From: Coix lacryma-jobi var. lacryma-jobi
Taxonomy: Eukaryota; Streptophyta; Magnoliopsida; Poales; Poaceae
Direction of reading: 5' to 3'
Length of the DNA: 64,000 bases
NCBI GenBank assembly: GCA_009763385.1
Contig: CM019831.1
Coordinates: 81,131,845 to 81,195,844, forward strand
Positions 9,351-22,337 of this stretch are shown one piece after another; position 1 is the first letter of the stretch, and each line of letters starts with the position of its first letter. The notes under the pieces are model-generated. The model was not told where the DNA came from and did no database searches. It saw nothing but the letters and a program-made list of their open reading frames with translations. Both the position numbers and the translations under genes were made by a program.

Positions 9351-12300
9351 TCAAGATTCGTCCTGAAAAAATCATTGACATGCATTAGTTAAACTGAGAC
9401 TAGTGGTGGCAAAGCTAATTGAACACTAAAGCAAAACATGAGCTGCAGTACTAGAGTTTTGTGAGCTGCAGTACTATCAACCATGAACTTTAAAGCGAAC
9501 AACAAATATAAACATACATGCAGCTGTCTTCCAAGACATTTTATGAGCACAAAGACATCCATATATATTTCTAATCAGCAAGAGGAAACTAAGCCTGGAC
9601 CATATTTAGGAGAAGAACAAAAGAATAGCTATGTACTTCTCTAAAAGGACTATATGTTCCTTTTTAATGCAAAGAGAGATAAAAGGTTTCACATAGTAAC
9701 CTGTGTATTCTTTTTGGACAATGCAGATCTTTTCCTAGCCGCAGTTTCCTTCAGTTGCTTTGCTGTAGTATAAACAGCACCCGAATTCGTTGTCGAATTA
9801 CTTCTAGTCATGCGCCCTCTAGTGAGACGTTCTTCAGCTGCGGAAGAAGGAGGTTGTTGTTCTGGCTGGCTGGTTTCTTGGGTAACCTGAAAATAAATGG
9901 TTGGTAGTAAATATTACACCCCTTGACAAGAATATGACATGCATGTTACAATTAAACATTCTTCAATTATCATCAAACTACCTACTGACTATGCATCATG
10001 TGTTCTCCCATTGTAGTTGTTACATTTTGTGTCCCCTCAATTGTTGTAGCAGCAACAACATTTTCAGTTGGCTCCACAATTGTGCTAACCTGTATTTCGA
10101 ATTTGGTTCAAGATCATGATTTTCAGTTCAATAAACTATGAGAACATAGATGTTGTTAATATTACCTTTTGTACTGAAGCTTGCTGTTGGACTGCTTGCA
10201 ACATTAACATAGCTTGCCTAAGTGCTTCTCTATCAGCCTCCCTTTCCTTGTTAATATGTTCAAGCTGACGCCTATGTTCTTGCCTCTCGGCTTCCCTTTC
10301 AACTTCTTGAGCTTCTAGTCTATCTTGCAGCCGTCCAAACGATTCAATGAGGGCTTCCTCCTGTTGGAGTTTGCGCTGGTAGTCCTCTGACAGTAGCTCC
10401 TTTCTAGTTGGATACCTTGCAAGGTAACCATTAGCATGCATCTTGTTTGATTTGATTTTTCTCGTTTTCTTGTAGGTTGATTGAAAAATCTGGTTCTGCT
10501 CTAAGTCTGAGACGACATTTGCGTCAGGCCTTGACTCTAGCTCCATAATCTTCCTGGTTGCATTGTCCTAGCAAAGCAAAGACATTTAGTTAATTAAAAC
10601 TTTAATTCTAAGCGAGGACAGTTGCTTCACTTAATAAGGGTTGTAAAAATTGTTTAATACTCACATAGACTTCCCTAGATTCCTCGTTTGTCCATTGTCC
10701 ATTTTGTTGGTGGGTCATAATAAAAAACTCCATATCATTTGGCTCTTCACCAGTTAGTTGGTCCCTCTAATTAGGCAAGAATGAAAATAAATTAGGCATA
10801 TTTCATAATCTAAGGAAATGTAGAAGCTTTTATAAACTGTAAAGATCAGGAAGATATCCACCAGGATTTTAAAAACAAAAGATAACAGAAATATTTATTA
10901 CTATTGAAAATTAAAGGAATCCAAGTTCTTCTTTTTTGGCACACATTAGTTTTAGTACTTTTCAGCTTTCTGTATACAAGCATGCAAAATATTTTTTTTG
11001 TAGTGGGCAGTGGGCTAAATATCTCTATCAAATACAAAGACTATATAGGTTATAACAATATCATGTCATTGTCATTGGGGGGCACAAGCACAAACCATAA
11101 AAAAATGCCTGAAGGAAAACCTTGTGACAGAATTTTTTACCTTCTCATAGCTCAATTGAGAAAAACCCTTTGATCCTGTAACATGGTGTATGTGTCAATT
11201 CTGCCGATTCTGAGAATTCTTATTGCTAATCCTCTGCACAGAACCAACAATGATTTGATTTTTATAAAATCAGCAATGCGCAAAATATAAACCTTGACAT
11301 CAGAAGTGCAATTGGCAAGTTTTTATAAAAATTGCGAACAAACCTGGAAATCATCGGTGCCAAAATACGACACCAGATAGTGCCACTCAACAATGTCTAA
11401 TTCTTCTGGCCTATGTCTCATTCTTTCTTCATAGGTGGTGTACGCCTTGTAGGTAGCACTAAATGTAGATCGCCATCCTTTGTAATGGTCATTTGCCACC
11501 GTCCATATCTTGATTCTATTCGCCTCGTTATCCTCAAGGCCCCACTTAGTCTGCTCAAGGTAAAGGCTAAATAAATTACTTCTTAAACAATAATTTGGTA
11601 TTGAAATTTTGACATCCACATGGATAACAGAAGCTTACCAACACATCGTTTGCTATTGCAATTTTGACATCCACATGGATATCTCTCCATGTTCTTACTC
11701 CGATGAGAGGTGCTCTTTTCCTTGTGAACAGTGTTATTTCATCAACAAATATTCGTTTGTTTGAACCTACAGGTCCTCCAAGCCTAGAGAACTGGATGTT
11801 AAGCTTTTGAGATGCCTCCCTGGTTCTCTTGTTTGTTGCCGTCCATCCTTTCAAGTTACCTCTTGGCTTCCTCTTTTTGGAGTCTTGTTCATGAAAAACA
11901 AATATATACAAAACAAAACACTTAAAAAACTATTGACATAGATTAAAATTAACTGAACCTCACAATAAACTGAAAATATTCATTACTTACTAGTTCCCTC
12001 TCCCTGTGGAATGAAACGTCGAGCATGAGATGGTCTGTTTACTGGCGGTGTGGGGTTGCTATCTTCACTTGAAAGTACTACATCTGTATGATGATTACTG
12101 TCCACATATGCTACTGTAGAAAATATTGGTCACTTGTGTAAGATATAATATGTTTGTGAAGGAATATTAACAATAGACATGTAGGGACAGATGTTATATT
12201 ACTAATATCATTCAGTTGTCCTTGCACCCTTAACGATTCTTTATAAGTTTTGGTGGTGTCATCCGTGTCGATATCTTTCAAATCTGGGTCAGCCAAGCTA

Positions 12301-14496
12301 ATATTAGTACAAAGGCTTCTCCAATATAAAATAATACAATAATTTTTAAATATATAGGAGTCCAACATAACACTTACCCGTGAATCGGTTTTCCTTATCC
12401 ATGACGTGCAGCCATTTCTTGTAAGCATCAATTGACTCCTCATGTTCATCTATATTCTCTTCCCTAATGAGTCTCCTTCCAGGTACTTTCAAGGTTGTTA
12501 TGTTCACATTCTGGTCTATTTTTTGTTCCTTGGACAACAATAGTCTGACCTGTCTTTCCTCCTCATTACATGCTATCATAGCATCTGCATTGACTTCTTC
12601 TCCGATTTCGTGTAATGTTGCTGCATTACCACATCTCCTCTCGTAGTACAAATAGTCCCTTACCCTATACCCCAATTGTAATTTCATTGCAAGCAAGTTA
12701 CTCATGGTGAGATCAGCCCTAGTGATTGTAATAGTAGAAGCCTCTTGCTGCCCCGACAATCCCTCGCAAGTGAAATAGAGAGTCCATATTTGATCCGAGC
12801 TGCCAAATATTACAATAGTATCAAACTTAAGCACTAGTGATGATACAACAATATACTTAAAAGAAAACCAGTGTACATATAGTATGTGTACAGACAGAGA
12901 AAGTAATTAAAACTTAGTGCCACTTATTTTAACTATATGTGCACCCCCATGACTGAAATTAAAGTAAACCAAAAAAAATATTTATACTAGAAAACACTAA
13001 ATATTGCACACTTGTTCTTGTTAGCTTAATTGATAGGAAATGCTTACAGTTCCAATCTAAATTAGAATTATGTCACTCAAAATCGGTGGATGAAGAGGGC
13101 ACCCAAAATCCAAACCCAGGTAACTTCGACAGCATAACTTGGACAAGGAAAAACATCACAACCAGAAGCGGAGAAAAAGAACATCTGAACAAGCAACACA
13201 TTGGCGAGCCGCGGCGTGCAGGACCCTTCTCTGATCCTATATAAATCATTAATCCCTACATATGATTAATCCCATGCATTCGATTTAGGTTACCCCATGG
13301 TGCACTGCTCCCTGCATGTCCCTACATCAGTGGCGGATCTAGGATTTTATCGTAGGGTATGCCTATCAAAAAAATTTCTATACAATTCGATAAAATCCAT
13401 TTGTCAATTTGATGACTAATTATAATTAAATTTGATATCATATACTAAATAAAAGGAAAGTCATATATTATACTAAAAAATTAAGAAGAAAACTAGCCTA
13501 AATTATCTAAATTATAATAAAAGTGGTTTAATTTAAACACCATACTAACAGTTCAAATATATGCATAGAAGTAGCAAGTAAGTACAACAAATGTAACAAA
13601 ACTCTTATGATGATGCAATCATAATTCATAGATAATATAGTCCCTTTCATTATAGAGATAAATGAAGAATACAGACACGTGGAAGGAAAAAAACACTACT
13701 AATGATTATATCACTTGCGATTAAACAAAAAAAAATATTAACTGCGATATGTGGTCTCTGGACGGGTCGGGTGAATACCTGGTGTCGCTAATCAGGCATG
13801 ACGGCATCCACATTTGGAAATCATGTATAATTTTAGAGATGAGAAATCGCAGATGAGAAGAATGAAAAAAATCCATAGTATAAAAGAGAAAGAACAAGAT
13901 GATTATTTCTACAAAGTTCAAAGTTCTTGCACATCGGTGTCAGGCAGGCTGTGGCCCATCGGAACGCCGGTATGATGGATATGCTGTGTGTAAGTGTGTT
14001 CGTGCAGACACGCAAACAGCGGACGGCAAGATCACGGACGGGATTGACGATTGCATCTTTGTTTTGATCGAGGCGGGAGACAAGCAGTAAGATTTGTAAG
14101 TCGAAGGTCCGCCGTATGATCGAGAGCTATCGTCGCATTAGTGCACAAGACAAGCAGGCGATGAAAACTAATTTTCATACACTCACATATACGGTATACG
14201 CTCGGCTGAGATAGGCATGCACGACATACCCTGTAGCATGGCGGACTGAATCCAGAAATAGGAGAACATATGTGTTACCTGTCATTGGGTTCATTGATTG
14301 GTAAGGAGCTTTCTTGTTGATCACCAGGAGCTGCTGTCGATCTGGATGAACGTGTTGCCCCAAAAAGGGACACGGTCATGTTGGGTCTCAATGAACTTGC
14401 CGCCGCCGCCGCCGGAGTTGTTGGTGTCCCCGCTCCTGCAAGGGTGCGCATCGACGACGACGACGGAGGTGTTCCACTCGTTGGAGTTGTCGCCAT
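9351..14496 (-). pseudogene. tnpA: TnpA-like transposase gene of the CACTA element (Transposase_24 type), 12 exons
   Basis: The proposed coding exons on the minus strand are 14496-14279, 12799-12378, 12297-12203, 12113-11991, 11883-11639, 11550-11344, 11233-11141, 10766-10665, 10567-10166, 10089-10024, 9886-9701 and 9362-9351. All have GT/AG borders. The central exons (WTATNKRTREAS, TKWGLEDNEANRIKIW, WHYLVSYFGTDDFQ, GSKGFSQLSYEK) match the plant Ptta/En/Spm Transposase_24 pattern. Exon 9 is a charged coiled coil. Two defects show: an in-frame TGA at 11197-11195, and a reading-phase mismatch between exons 2 and 3. The expected role is binding subterminal repeats during transposition. Confidence 0.7.
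13328..14248. mobile_element. Possible inverted-repeat element in TnpA intron 1
   Basis: The left end reads CAGTGGCGGATCTAGG then GGGTATGCCTATC. The right end read inversely starts CAGTCCGCCATG and contains GGGTATG and ATGCCTATC. A further related end-like sequence lies at about 16883-16928. No target duplication is visible, so boundaries and class are uncertain. Confidence 0.35.
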
Positions 14497-14998
14497 GTTG
14501 GACTTCCGAAAACCCTAACTGTGTTGCAGGCGGCGGCATGGTAGATGAGGAATAGTGGGAGGGAGATGAGAAGTTGTGAAATAAAGAGGCGGTGAGATGA
14601 GAAGTTTTTCCAATAATGAAAATTGAATCTCATATTCTCACGTTGCCGGGCTCGGCGAGTTATGCTTAGCCTCGGTTACAATCGATTAGTCACGTACGTC
14701 GATGTCCTGCTCCCACGATCAATTAGTCACGTACATGTTTCGGTTTCGAGCAAGGTTTTAGGATTCAATATAAAAAACAATTCGGATAGGACCAAATTGG
14801 ACAAATTTCGGTTTTTGACCGAATTTCGATTCGGGAGCCAGCTGATTTATTAGGCCAAATAATTTATGGTTAATCAAAATTTGATCGAATTTTCTCAAAA
14901 AAATCAAATTTGATCAAAATTTATGTAAAATTTGAACTGGCCGAATTTGATCAAAGTTTATTCAAAATTTGATCAAAATCAAACGCGCCGGACCATGG
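14497..14998. other. TnpA 5' flank with degenerate AAATTTGATCAAAAT repeats
   Basis: This is the presumed promoter side of the TnpA gene. I see no clear TATA box for the minus strand. From 14880 to 14990 short AAATTTGATCAAAAT-like palindromic repeats are packed together. There is no gene. Confidence 0.4.
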
Positions 14999-16168
14999 AT
15001 AATAAAGTTTTTAAATTTAGATCACAAGCTAATTCATATTATAATAGTAATAATTTATTTCTAAATAATATTAACAACTTAGTAATAGAAATATTTGTTT
15101 ACTATAAGCAAGAGTCAACATTTAAAAGGCCTATAGTATATTTATTATTTATAATAATTTATTTCTAATTAATACTAATAATTTAGTAATAGAAATATTT
15201 ATTTACTCTAAGCAAGGATCTACGTTTAAAAGTCTTATAATATATTTATTATTTATGTTATTTTTATATAAAAATATAGTTAGTTTTAGAAAATAAAAAA
15301 CTAAAATAAATCTATACTCACTCCAGTTTGTTAAAAGAATTCGTTTCGGACAGCGACATGGTCTCCAAAATGTAACTTTGACCACTTATTTCTTTAAATA
15401 TATTTATTGAAAGTGGTATATGTATATTTTTTTATGAAAGTACTTTTCAAGTTAAATTTATTTATATGATTTTTACATCTCTAAAATCAACAATTTAAAA
15501 GTTATTCATGATTTATATTCATAATGTTTAACCCAAATCTTATCGAAAACAACTTATTTTACCAAATTGGAGGCAGCATCTATAATAAAGTTTTTAAATT
15601 TAGATCACAACCTAATTCATATTATAATAGTAATAATTTATTTCTAAATAATATTAACAACTTAGTAATAGAAATATTTGTTTACTATAAGCAAGAGTCA
15701 ACATTTAAAATGCCTATAGTATATTTATTATTTATAATAATTTATTTCTAATTAATACTAACAATTTAGTAATAGAAATATTTATTTACTCTAAGCAAGG
15801 ATCTACGTTTAAAAGGCTTATAATATATTTATTATTTATGTTATTTTTTATATAAAAATATAGTTAGTTTTTAGAAAATAAAAACTAAAATAAATCTATA
15901 CTCACTCCAGTTTGGTAAAATAATTCGTTTCGGACAGCGACATGGTCTCCAAAATGTAACTTTGACCACTTATTTCTTTAAATATATTTATTGAAAAGTG
16001 GTATATGTATATTTTTTATGAAAGTACTTTTCGAGATAAACTTATTTATATGATTTTTACATCTCTAAAATCAACAATTTAAAAGTTATTCATGATTTAT
16101 ATTCATAATGTTTAACCCAAATCTTATCGAAAACAACTTATTTTACCAAATTGGAGGCAGCATCTATA
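14999..16168. repeat. Direct duplication of about 585 bp, each copy containing a Stowaway-like MITE
   Basis: Copy 1 (14999-15581) and copy 2 (15582-16168) both start ATAATAAAGTTTTTAAATTT and end AATTGGAGGCAGCATCTATA. They are nearly identical apart from small indels. Within each, an inverted-repeat unit runs from CTCACTCCAGTTTG to CAAATTGGAGG, with interior AATTCGTTTCGGACA. The ends resemble Stowaway/Mariner MITEs. Tandem duplication of the unit is clear. The MITE class is inferred. Confidence 0.75.
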
Positions 16169-16536
16169 CCTAATACAAAAGAGGCAAATTTTTTTCAAAA
16201 TATAAGCAAAGAAGGAAAGACAAAGGAACGGACAGGAAACTAACCAAACCACGGGAGGACCAGCCGGAGGCGCGCGCGGTTGGGACTTCGGAACTCGGAA
16301 GTAACGTAGATGGACGTTGTAACTCAAATTGGTTAGGAGAAAAAAATACTGAACGGATTAATTTTGACTCTTTATTATTAGAGAGAGATTAGTATTAGGA
16401 AGATAGATTAGGAGTAGAATTTATGTCCAAATATATTTCAAATTGTTCTAGTTATTTGTGGTGGTTTCGATCCGGTATTATTTTGATCTCAACTCTTGTG
16501 TCGGTTTTCAGATTCCAAATCTCCGACGACAAACAT

Positions 16537-16630
16537 ATAGAAAAAAATGAGTCCTATACGCATACAGGCTGTTGTGTGTGAATATAGAAAAAAAATAAGT
16601 CCTATACGCATACAGGCTGCTGTGTGTGAT
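16537..16630. repeat. 47-bp tandem duplication
   Basis: ATAGAAAAAAA followed by GTCCTATACGCATACAGGCT is repeated with starts at 16537 and 16584. The interval 16169-16536 before it holds no recognisable gene. Confidence 0.75.
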
Positions 16631-16719
16631 ATAGATGGGTTAATAAATAGGCCAGACGAGAACGGTGAGACAAAAACAATGAAGAAATTTTGCCTGTTTA
16701 GTATTAGGTATAGATAAAA

Positions 16720-16860
16720 AATACTTATTGAAAAATGATATATGTATACTTTTATGAAAATATTCCCAAAATGTTATTCATGATTTATATTCCCAAAATG
16801 TTTGACCAAAACCTTATCCAAAACGACTTCCTTTTCATATAGGGAGGGAGTACATCTATA
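16720..16860. mobile_element. Stowaway-like MITE fragment
   Basis: It resembles the end of the MITE in the duplication just upstream (ATTCATGATTTATATTC, TTTGACCAAAACCTTATCC) and finishes with GGGAGGGAGTA, a common Stowaway terminus in grasses. The other end is missing. From 16861 to 17553 I see only an end-like fragment at about 16883-16928 and a T-rich tract. Confidence 0.5.
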
Positions 16861-17553
16861 TACTATATAACTTGCTGGACGCAGGGTATGCCGGGGCATA
16901 CACGACATGCCTTGTAGATCTGTCCATGGGCTCCCAGCGCCCCCTCAAGTCAACTCCTGCCTAGCTTGCTGCGTATATGGCCTGTGATAAGGTCCAATTC
17001 AAATCAACCTCGTCTCCTAGTTCTCAATATTGCAATTATCAAAGTATATTGCACCAAAAAAATGTTGCACTTAAACATATCCAAACAAAATAATTAATAC
17101 ACACACTGAGTTGTCTTCACGTACACACACATTGCATTCTTTTTTCCACGTTGCCCTTGATGGTCATATGAGGATAATATATGCATTGCCCATTGGCTAA
17201 TAATAATGTCCTTCAATTACGTCCAGAGTCCAGACGGATAGGACCGGGATCTCCGGCCGGTCTACTACGCATACATATTCTAATCTTTACCCGCGGGAGG
17301 ATTGGCGCCTTCCCGCGGGTTTGGTTACTGTATTTTTTTTTGCTTTTTTATTTTTCTTTAATTTTTTCTACTTTTTTATTTTTTTCTTTTTAAGGTTTTT
17401 GTAGGTATAATTTTGGATCGACGCTCTCTCAACACTTGTGTGTGTTTTATGCTCGTACGGCCAATGCCTCTGACGCGACATGTAAATATTTTTTGAGCAG
17501 GTCGTATGTCGATATAGTGACTGATGTATTGACAGATTATTTAGTTCTAAATT

Positions 17554-17817
17554 AAAAAGTTTTGGAATGTCATATCAGGTGTTTAACACTAATTTGAGGT
17601 ATTACATATTATTAACAAAACTAATTGCATAAGTGGAGAATAATTCGTGAGAAGAATTTATAAGTCTAATTATTAATAATTATCAAAATATGAATTTATT
17701 AGGTTTAAAAAATTAATCGTCTCGCAAATTATTTTGAATCTATGTAATTAGTTATTTTTAGTCTATATTTAATACTCTATGTAGCGTCCAAACATCCGAT
17801 GTGATAAGTGAAAAATT
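17554..17817. mobile_element. MITE-like element with long inverted ends
   Basis: The left arm (ATGTCATATCAGGTGTTTAA) and the inverted right arm (CACATCGGATGTTTGGACG) are similar over about 38 bp, and the interior is AT-rich (TAATTATTAATAATTA). This matches a very common grass MITE type, whose family name I cannot give with confidence. The region 17818-18420 holds no supported gene. Confidence 0.55.
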
Positions 17818-18438
17818 TGTAGGGTAAAAAACTTAACACATTTGTACTGTTTAGGCCGATCAACTTTTCCGTGCGTACATACACAGCGGAGCAGAGACAC
17901 TTATGAGACTTTGACAATCGCCTTAATAGCAGGCGCGGCGAAGCGCGCTAACCAGCCTTGTATACATACACGTCGTGCGTACAGGATAAGGGGTCGATCT
18001 CGATTGTAGGACGAGGTTCGAGCTCGAGGCCGGTTCCGTCTCGGTAATGGCCCAGGCACCGAAGTCCGCATGCGCATGACTCCCTGATGTCCGCATGCCA
18101 CCGATCCCACAAGCCTGTCCCTGCTCGCATGCAATTGGCCAATAGGGGAGTGGAACCGTCGCGACTCGGCAAATTCGCAATCGCAATCTGCAATCGATTG
18201 GAGCATCAAACGGGTTTTGAGTCCAGGTACATGGCGTGAATTAAGTTTGGAAGTTTCTGTATGTTGGTAATCAGACAAGAGGTCACGTATACATACCCAA
18301 GGAAGTAGTAACTAGAGTTGGATCAGAGTTACAAGTAGATCACGTTTGTTGATCGGCCGAACAGAAAAGGAGCCTGATTAGGATACGGTGATTTTATTTT
18401 TATGATCGGACTGTAACTCCGGAAAAGACTAGCCGCCC

Positions 18439-18689
18439 TATAAATATAAAGGGTCACGGCCGATTGATAACACACAATCGCACAAATCAATCTACTACTT
18501 TATTTTGCATCTACTATTTTCTCTCAGCTCTACTTTTTGCTTCTTGTTCTTCGTTGCCGTCTACTTCATTGTGACAGCGTGGGGTGTCAGGTTCCAAGAG
18601 CTCTCGCCGGCGTGTCTTGCGTATCGCGCTCCCGATGAGACTCCCCTTGCGACGTTTCACGGAGGCTCGCCGATTCGTTACTTCCCTAG
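18439..18689 (+). promoter_or_regulatory. Probable TnpD promoter and leader exon
   Basis: TATAAATATAAA at 18439 is followed by a pyrimidine-rich leader and an ORF starting at 18505 (hydrophobic N-terminus, about 60 codons). It runs into a splice-donor-like AG|GTAAAA at 18690. A second leader exon probably ends AAAG|GTACGAG near 19287, with acceptor GCAG just before the TnpD ATG at 19382. The short ORF may be untranslated leader. From 18690 to 19381 I see only introns and leader sequence. Confidence 0.45.
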
Positions 18690-21342
18690 GTAAAATTCTT
18701 GATCTTTTTTTACAGAAAATTAGCATCTACTTTTGTAGCGCTATTTGCTAACATTTAAATAAAAAATTGTTTAATCATTTAGAATTGTGTTTTTAATATT
18801 TATGCAGTTATGAAAAGATACTCTCGTACTCTTTTATGTCTATATTTTAATTATTGATATGACTTTTAAACTATTTATATTATATTATATTTAATAGATC
18901 ATTTCAACTTAATTAATGAATTTAAAGCCTTATAGTGTTATTTAATGCATATATACAGTTTCATGCTGTTAACTTTATAAATATTATCAAATGCTAAATA
19001 GATTTACTTCTTAGTCCCAAATTTCAAGTCATTTTAAGAATTTTAGAGATTCTACCTTTTTTTATGTTTGACCACATTTAAGTTTTCTGATTCAATTGGT
19101 CATTGGTGTGTGCATGACATGTAATTGAAAATTGGAAGTGTATATTCGCTGATTCAGGGGGCGCTGCGAACGGGGGTGGAGTCGCGATCCTCAGGGGGCG
19201 CTGCGCACGGGGGTGAGGGCGACCGCCGCCGCTCTCCTGATTTCCACATCGATCGATGAATCAGACAAGCTGTCCTCGCGGCGAAAGGTACGAGATCACC
19301 ATGGGCTGCACATATATAGTTCAATTATGTACGTAAATACGCTGGCTCAATTGGTGATCATCGTTCATCTTCATCACGCAGATGTCAGGCGATGATAGGA
19401 GTTTGATGCACTTGCCTCGTTCTTCAACCGAGTGGCAGAACAAATTCATGCAGTTTTTGGACATGACATATAGTGGCACTTCGAGGGGTGGAACTGCAGC
19501 ATGTCCGTGCCGTAAATGTCTATGTATGTCACACACAACACGGGCTGTGCTTCAGATTCATGTCCTTTCAACAGGGTTTGCTGAAAGTTTTATAATGGAA
19601 GGGGAAGGTTCAACTGATGTGGTATTTCACAATGAAGATGCAGGACCTAGTGATGTACAAGTACACAATGACGACCCATCAGCAGCAGATGTATAAGTAC
19701 AGAATGATGATGAAGGTGCGCCACATGATTCTGGAGTAGACAATGAAGAAGGCGGCGCACCGAGTGAAGATGATGAGGCTAGTAATTTGATTAAATCCCT
19801 AATCAGAGGTGAAATACGAGGAGAGATCGGTGATGAAGACAAGCCAAACGGGCAAGCCAAGGTCTTCTTCAAGTTACTACAGGAGGCAAAAAAGGAATTA
19901 TATCCAGGTTACGAAGATGGTACAAAGATATCTTTTATTGTGGAACTTTTCCAGGTTAAGTGCATGTATGGGATAAGTAACAAAGCATTGGAGGGGGTAC
20001 TCTTTTTGATCTCAAAGTTTCTCCCTAAAGGTCATTGTGTCCCAAACACAATGGAGAAAGTGCAAAGGGTGGTTCATGATCTAGGCTTAGACTATATCAA
20101 GATAGATGCATGTGAGAATCATTGTGTCTTATTTTGGAAGGAATACGAGAAGCTGGATATATGCCCCAAATGTAAAGCGTCTAGGTGGAAAACAAATGAC
20201 CATGGCGATGGCCATGTGGACGATGGTAATGATAAGAAACGTCGTCGTGTCCCAGTCAAAATCCTTCGGTACTTCCCTCTCACACCTCGGCTACGCAGAT
20301 TGTACATGTCAGAGAGCACGTCATCAGAAATGCGTTGGCATGAGGAAGGAAGAATAGATGATGGCAAACTACGTCATCCTGCTGACTCCAGGGCATGGAA
20401 GCACGTGGACAATACGTTTCCACGATTTAAAGAAGCTCGTAACGTTCGACTGGGTCTTGCTTCTGATGGCTTCAACCCATTTGGTATGCAAAATGTTACT
20501 TATAGTTGTTGGCCTGTTATCCTAATACCTTACAATTTACCTCCTTGGTTATATGAGAAACAATCTTATTGGATCATGTCGATGTTGATACCTGGCAAGA
20601 AAACTCCTGGAATGAATATTGATGTTTACTTGAGACCCCTCATTGATGAGTTGAAGTAGCTGTGGAATACTGGTGTTAATTGTAGGGATGTAAAGGCAAA
20701 GGAAAACTTTACACTACGTGCTATGCTACTTTGGACAATCAATGACTTCCCTGCATATGCGATGCTTTCTGGTTGGAGCACAAAAGGAAAATTTGCATGT
20801 CCTTACTGTCACAAGGATACAGATTATTTGTGGTTGAAACATGGGAAGAAGTTCTGCTACATGGGACATCGTCAGTTTTTGCCCTTAGACCATCCATGGC
20901 GCATGAACAAGATGAGCTTCAACAATGAGGAGGAAACCAGGGAGGCTCCAGTTTGCGGATACATGAGTGTATGCCGGGTCTCTGAGTGATGAGTGATTGT
21001 CAACTGGGATGATGCGCATGTTCTTTGGCTTGTGTTGTGCAGGTGTCGAGCACGGATGCAGTGATCAAAGGCGAGGTGAAGGTCAAGTAGAGACGTGCCG
21101 TGCCGATGGACCGAGAGTGGCGAAGGGCGGACGTGAGGCTTGGACTGAGGGACCAGAGGCCCGAGGATCAGCTGTGGTGGCTGGCAGCCTGTGACGACAA
21201 CAAGTGAAGACTTGCGGTCATGTGTTGCCTGAGTCGTGGACTTGGGGACACATGTCGGTGGACGGGGTGCACGGGCGGTGCATCCCATCTACGACGTCGG
21301 TTTGGTGGTAGAGCCAGGGAAAAACCATCGGGTGGACGGTTT

Positions 21343-21566
21343 CCAGGTTTGGGCCTCAAAACCTGGGTGCGGATGGTTTCCGAGTTTGGCCACAAAACTC
21401 GGGCTGAGGACGGTTTCCAGGTTTGGGCCTCAAAACCTGGGCGCTGCGGGTTTTGCTGAGTTTGGGCCTCAAAACTCAAATGCTTGGTGGGCTGGTTTCC
21501 CGGTTTAGGCCTCAAAACCGGGGGTTGGCTGTAAAAGGCTGGTTTCCGGTTTGGGCCACAAAACCG
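21343..21566 (+). repeat. Array of six covarying hairpins in the solo LTR
   Basis: Hairpins lie at 21343-21366, 21380-21402, 21418-21441, 21458-21477, 21499-21522 and 21546-21566. Arms are CCAGGTTT/AAACCTGG, CGAGTTT/AAACTCG, GAGTTT/AAACTC or CCGGTTT/AAACCGG around a nearly constant GGGCCTCA core. Changes on one arm are matched on the other. Confidence 0.8.
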
Positions 21567-22337
21567 AGGGTGCAGAGCGAGGGTGGCACGTGGCGGCAAT
21601 TGGGAGGTTGCATCGAGGCAACGCTACGAGTTGTGCGGGCGTGGCCGTCGGATACACCTACCACCGAGTTGGTCCAGAATAACCTTAGGGTTTAGCTGGT
21701 TCGTTCTGTATTTAGAGAGGGGTAGAGTAGGAATTAGAAATTAGGATAAGTAGAGGGAGACACCCTCCTCCCTTCCTATCTCAGTCATTTGCTCTTTGCT
21801 TCTAGGGTTTCCTGCTCTCCCAATCCCTTGCTGTAGCTAGCTGAGATCCGCAGAGAACCATACCTCTATGTACTGGAGATTTTGAGGAAGTGAGGCCGTA
21901 ACCTCACTGTTGTAGCGTGTGGTAGCCACACGGTTGCTGATCGATGTGTTGATTCGCGTTTTGATTTGTGTTCTTCGCGTTCTTTGTTTCTCCACGATTT
22001 TCCCGTCACTCGATCTCTCTCCCTACTTCGTCTTTGCGAAATCCGTTTGAATCAACTTGTTCGTATTTGAAAGGAGATCATTTCCACCAAAGGAATTCAT
22101 CTATCTCCCTACGAGCAAGTAGATCGGGTTGATTTTATTTTCGTGGCGCTTTTCGGTTCATCCTCTTCCCTTTTTGATTTCTCGATGATTGACTCGATTT
22201 GAGCGGATGATTTCTTGGGGATAGTCTCCTAACTACTCCGTGATCATCCTCTCCAAGTTTGGGAACGTGGGATTTTGATTTGAATCAAATTGGAGAAGAT
22301 TTGGGAGAAGGGCGATCAAAATCGCCCTCCCTGAGTG

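Noticed and set aside
14279..14496. Possible captured host gene fragment (Ser/Thr/Ala-rich ORF)
   Set aside because: It has an in-phase splice donor joining TnpA exon 2, so it is better explained as TnpA exon 1.
17901..18278. Minus-strand ORF of 125 codons in the CACTA interior
   Set aside because: Three frames are open together in GC-rich DNA, no motif is recognisable, and no promoter or splice context supports it.
18505..18689. Small secreted or membrane protein gene
   Set aside because: The 60-codon frame has a hydrophobic start but runs straight into a splice donor upstream of TnpD, so it is probably a leader exon.
21343..21566. CRISPR-like array
   Set aside because: Regularly spaced palindromes occur, but this is a plant LTR, the spacers are not unique protospacer-like segments, and no cas genes exist.
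20997..21699. Several overlapping plus- and minus-strand ORFs in the solo LTR
   Set aside because: Open frames on both strands result from the hairpin repeats; the sequence is LTR with defined ends and target duplication.
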